Assembly: GCF_009377205.1 (NCBI RefSeq)
Contig: NZ_VJZE01000052.1
Location: 1 to 33,237, forward strand
DNA from: Streptomyces phyllanthi
GTDB taxonomy: Bacteria > Actinomycetota > Actinomycetes > Streptomycetales > Streptomycetaceae
DNA length: 33,237 nucleotides
Direction: 5' to 3'
Part shown: one piece after another, positions 31,478 through 33,237 of the stretch
Layout: every line of letters starts with the position of its first letter
Numbering within the stretch: the stretch's first letter is position 1
Notes under the pieces: model-generated
The model's input: only the letters and a program-made list of their open reading frames with translations
Databases searched by the model: none
Told to the model about the DNA's origin: nothing
Program-made: the position numbers and the translations under genes

Positions 31478-33097
31478 ATGGACGTGTCCATCGGCACGAT
31501 CTGGGAGGCGGTCTCCCGTGCCCTGCCCCATGCCGTGGCCGTCTCGGAACCCGGTCGGGACATCACCTACCGGGAGTTCGACGAACGCGCGTCACGGCTG
31601 GCCGCCGCACTGGAGGAGGCCGGGGTACGGGCGGGCGAGACGGTGGCCTGCTACCTCTACAACGGCGCCGCCTATCTGGAGACGGTCTTCGCCGCCTTCA
31701 AGCTCGGTGCCGTTCCCGTGAACGCCAACTACCGCTACACCGGCGACGAACTCTCCGAACTCCTCACGGACGCCGACGCGGCCGCGCTCGTCTTCAGCGG
31801 CGCCCTGGCCGACCGGGTCACGCACGCCGCCGGGCACGTCCGCACCCTGAAGCTGCTCGTACGGGACGGGGACCCGCCCGCCGAGGGCCCGGCCGGTCCC
31901 GCCGTGCCCGAGCTGGAGGAGCTGCTCGCGGCGCACGCCCCGCGGGCGGCTCGGCCACGGCCCGGATCGGACCGGCTCTTCATGTACACGGGCGGCACCA
32001 CCGGCAAGCCGAAGGGCGTGGTGTGGCAGCTGAGCGATCTGCTCCACTGCATCCCGATCCTCCGGCAGGCCGGTGTCACCGAACTGCCGAAGACGCTCGC
32101 CGAGGCCGCGGCGACCGCGGTCGCCGCCCGCCGTGACGGCAGAGCGCCGACCACGATGCCGGTCGTCCCGCTGATGCACGCCACCGGTCTCTTCAACACC
32201 ATGGGCACCCTGCTGGTGGGCGGCAGGGCGGTCACGGCACGGCAGGGCGGACTGGATCCGGCCCATGTCTGGCAGACGCTCGCCGAGCGTGGGGTCGACA
32301 CACTGCTCGTCGCGGGCAACGCCGTCTGCCGGCCGCTCGCCGACGAGCTCGTACGGGCGGAGCGCGCCGGCGCACCGTACGACCTGGGCTCCCTGCGCAC
32401 GGTCCTCAGCTCCGGCACCGCGCTCGACGACCGGCTCAAGAAGGCCCTGCACGAGCGCGCCGACGTCACGGTCCTCGACGCCATCGCCTCCAGCGAGGGA
32501 GGCCCCTTCGCCCTGGCGATCACCTCCTCGGTCCAGGAGCTGCCCGCCCGCTTCCACCCCGTGCCCGCGGCGAAGGTCATCGGCGCCGACGACCGCTTCG
32601 TCGAACCCGGCAGCGACGAGATCGGGAACCTCGCCTACTGCGGCCCCATGCCGCTCGGCTACTACAAGGACACCGGCAAGAGCGCGCGTACGTTCCGCAC
32701 CATCGACGGGATCCGGTACGCGATCCCCGGCGACCTCGCCCGGATCGAGGCGGACGGCGCGATCCACTTCCTCGGCCGCGGCTCCGGTGTGATCAACACC
32801 GGCGGCGAGAAGGTGCACCCCCAGGAAGTGGAGAACGCCCTGCTCACCCACTCCGGCGTGACCGACTGCGCCGTCGTCGGCGTTCCCGACGAGACCTGGG
32901 GCGAGCGCGTCGCGGCCGTCGTCGCGGTACGGCCCGGCAGCGCGGTGACCGCCGAGGAACTGCGCGACTGGGTCCGGCAGAGCCTCGCCGGCTACAAGGT
33001 CCCGCGCTCCGTCGTCCTCACGAACGCCCTGCCCCGCACCCCGACCGGCAAGATCGAGGTCGCCCGGGTCAGAGAGGCGGTCGAGGACGCACGCTGA
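31478..33097 (+). CDS. acyl-CoA synthetase (AMP-binding, FadD-like)
   Basis: A 539-residue adenylate-forming enzyme that should activate a carboxylic acid with ATP and join it to CoA. Motifs: P-loop MYTGGTTGKPKGV (169-181), VPLMHATGLFNTMGTLL, the SEGG-containing segment around VLDAIASSEGGPF, GDLARIEADGAIHFLGRGSGVINTGGEKVHPQEVE (hinge and A8 region), and the catalytic lysine in TPTGKIEVARV (Lys525). This signature (YTGGTTGKPKGVVW, SGVINTGGEKVHPQEVE) is that of the actinobacterial acyl-CoA ligases acting on steroid side chains or medium/long chains rather than acetate. No acyl-CoA dehydrogenase or hydratase gene is adjacent, so the substrate cannot be inferred. GGAGG lies ten bases before the ATG. 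It is divergent from the PAS-GAF kinase, so that two-component system might control it. Confidence 0.95.
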   Translation: MDVSIGTIWEAVSRALPHAVAVSEPGRDITYREFDERASRLAAALEEAGVRAGETVACYLYNGAAYLETVFAAFKLGAVPVNANYRYTGDELSELLTDADAAALVFSGALADRVTHAAGHVRTLKLLVRDGDPPAEGPAGPAVPELEELLAAHAPRAARPRPGSDRLFMYTGGTTGKPKGVVWQLSDLLHCIPILRQAGVTELPKTLAEAAATAVAARRDGRAPTTMPVVPLMHATGLFNTMGTLLVGGRAVTARQGGLDPAHVWQTLAERGVDTLLVAGNAVCRPLADELVRAERAGAPYDLGSLRTVLSSGTALDDRLKKALHERADVTVLDAIASSEGGPFALAITSSVQELPARFHPVPAAKVIGADDRFVEPGSDEIGNLAYCGPMPLGYYKDTGKSARTFRTIDGIRYAIPGDLARIEADGAIHFLGRGSGVINTGGEKVHPQEVENALLTHSGVTDCAVVGVPDETWGERVAAVVAVRPGSAVTAEELRDWVRQSLAGYKVPRSVVLTNALPRTPTGKIEVARVREAVEDAR

Positions 33098-33237
33098 CCG
33101 TGCGATCGCGCGGGGCGCGGACCCGACCGACAGCCTCCCGGCCTCTCTCCCGCCAATCGGCGGCGCCGGCAGCGGACCGGCTCAGCCGCGGTCGGCGGCG
33201 CCCGGCGTGCGAGCCCCCTCCCCTTCCCTCTTCCCTC
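33098..33237. other. window end, no gene
   Basis: 140 bases after the acyl-CoA synthetase. Only a weak hairpin (CGCG-CGGGG-CGCG near 33108-33120). No gene starts or ends here that I can support. Confidence 0.4.

Noticed and set aside
1..33237. CRISPR arrays, tRNA or rRNA genes, intact transposases, prophage
   Set aside because: Looked for on both strands; no repeat-spacer pattern, cloverleaf, rRNA-like sequence, DDE transposase or phage structural gene found.

Overview
The window is high-GC DNA with the codon bias, GTG starts and ATGA/GTGA gene overlaps of an actinomycete. Tat and Sec signals, a DUF5134 protein, a streptophobe-like membrane protein and a sugar ABC transporter without its own ATPase make Streptomyces or a close relative the best guess. 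There are about 20 protein genes. I saw no rRNA, tRNA, CRISPR array, phage gene or intact insertion sequence.

Left part (1-3.3 kb): a SLOG-type nucleotide-sensor domain fused to four membrane helices, a 200-bp palindromic MITE-like element starting on that gene's stop codon, and a Tat-exported three-domain multicopper oxidase. A strong hairpin separates the oxidase from the next, convergent gene.

Carbohydrate-use locus (3.37-15.06 kb): a Tat-exported GH95-like glycosidase and a LacI-family repressor on the minus strand, divergent from a five-gene plus-strand operon. The operon encodes a sugar-binding lipoprotein, two permeases, a cytoplasmic DUF2264 protein and a secreted beta-helix protein with carbohydrate-binding C-terminal domains. 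All four junctions overlap by 1-4 bases, and a perfect 12-bp hairpin ends the operon. A 10-bp motif (ATCCGATGAC) occurs three times around the repressor, and LacI-type palindromes lie in both control regions. The likely logic is extracellular trimming of a plant-type polysaccharide, import of the products with a shared (MsiK-type) ATPase, and intracellular processing. The sugar is unknown; fucose-containing pectin is a guess from the enzyme families.

Middle (15.1-18.7 kb): a DUF5134 membrane protein with a His/Met-rich loop, a frameshifted C-terminal remnant of a copper-type P1B ATPase, an unlisted 56-codon gene and a secreted beta-helix protein built of Gly-rich repeats.

Minus-strand block (18.7-31.1 kb): a large patatin-like lipase (DUF3376 type), a small four-helix membrane protein, an ABC-F ATPase, an OmpR-type two-component system, a streptophobe-like protein with a two-armed response-regulator box upstream, and a NarL-type two-component system whose kinase has PAS and GAF domains. 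The window ends with a plus-strand acyl-CoA synthetase whose divergent promoter region carries several short tandem repeats.
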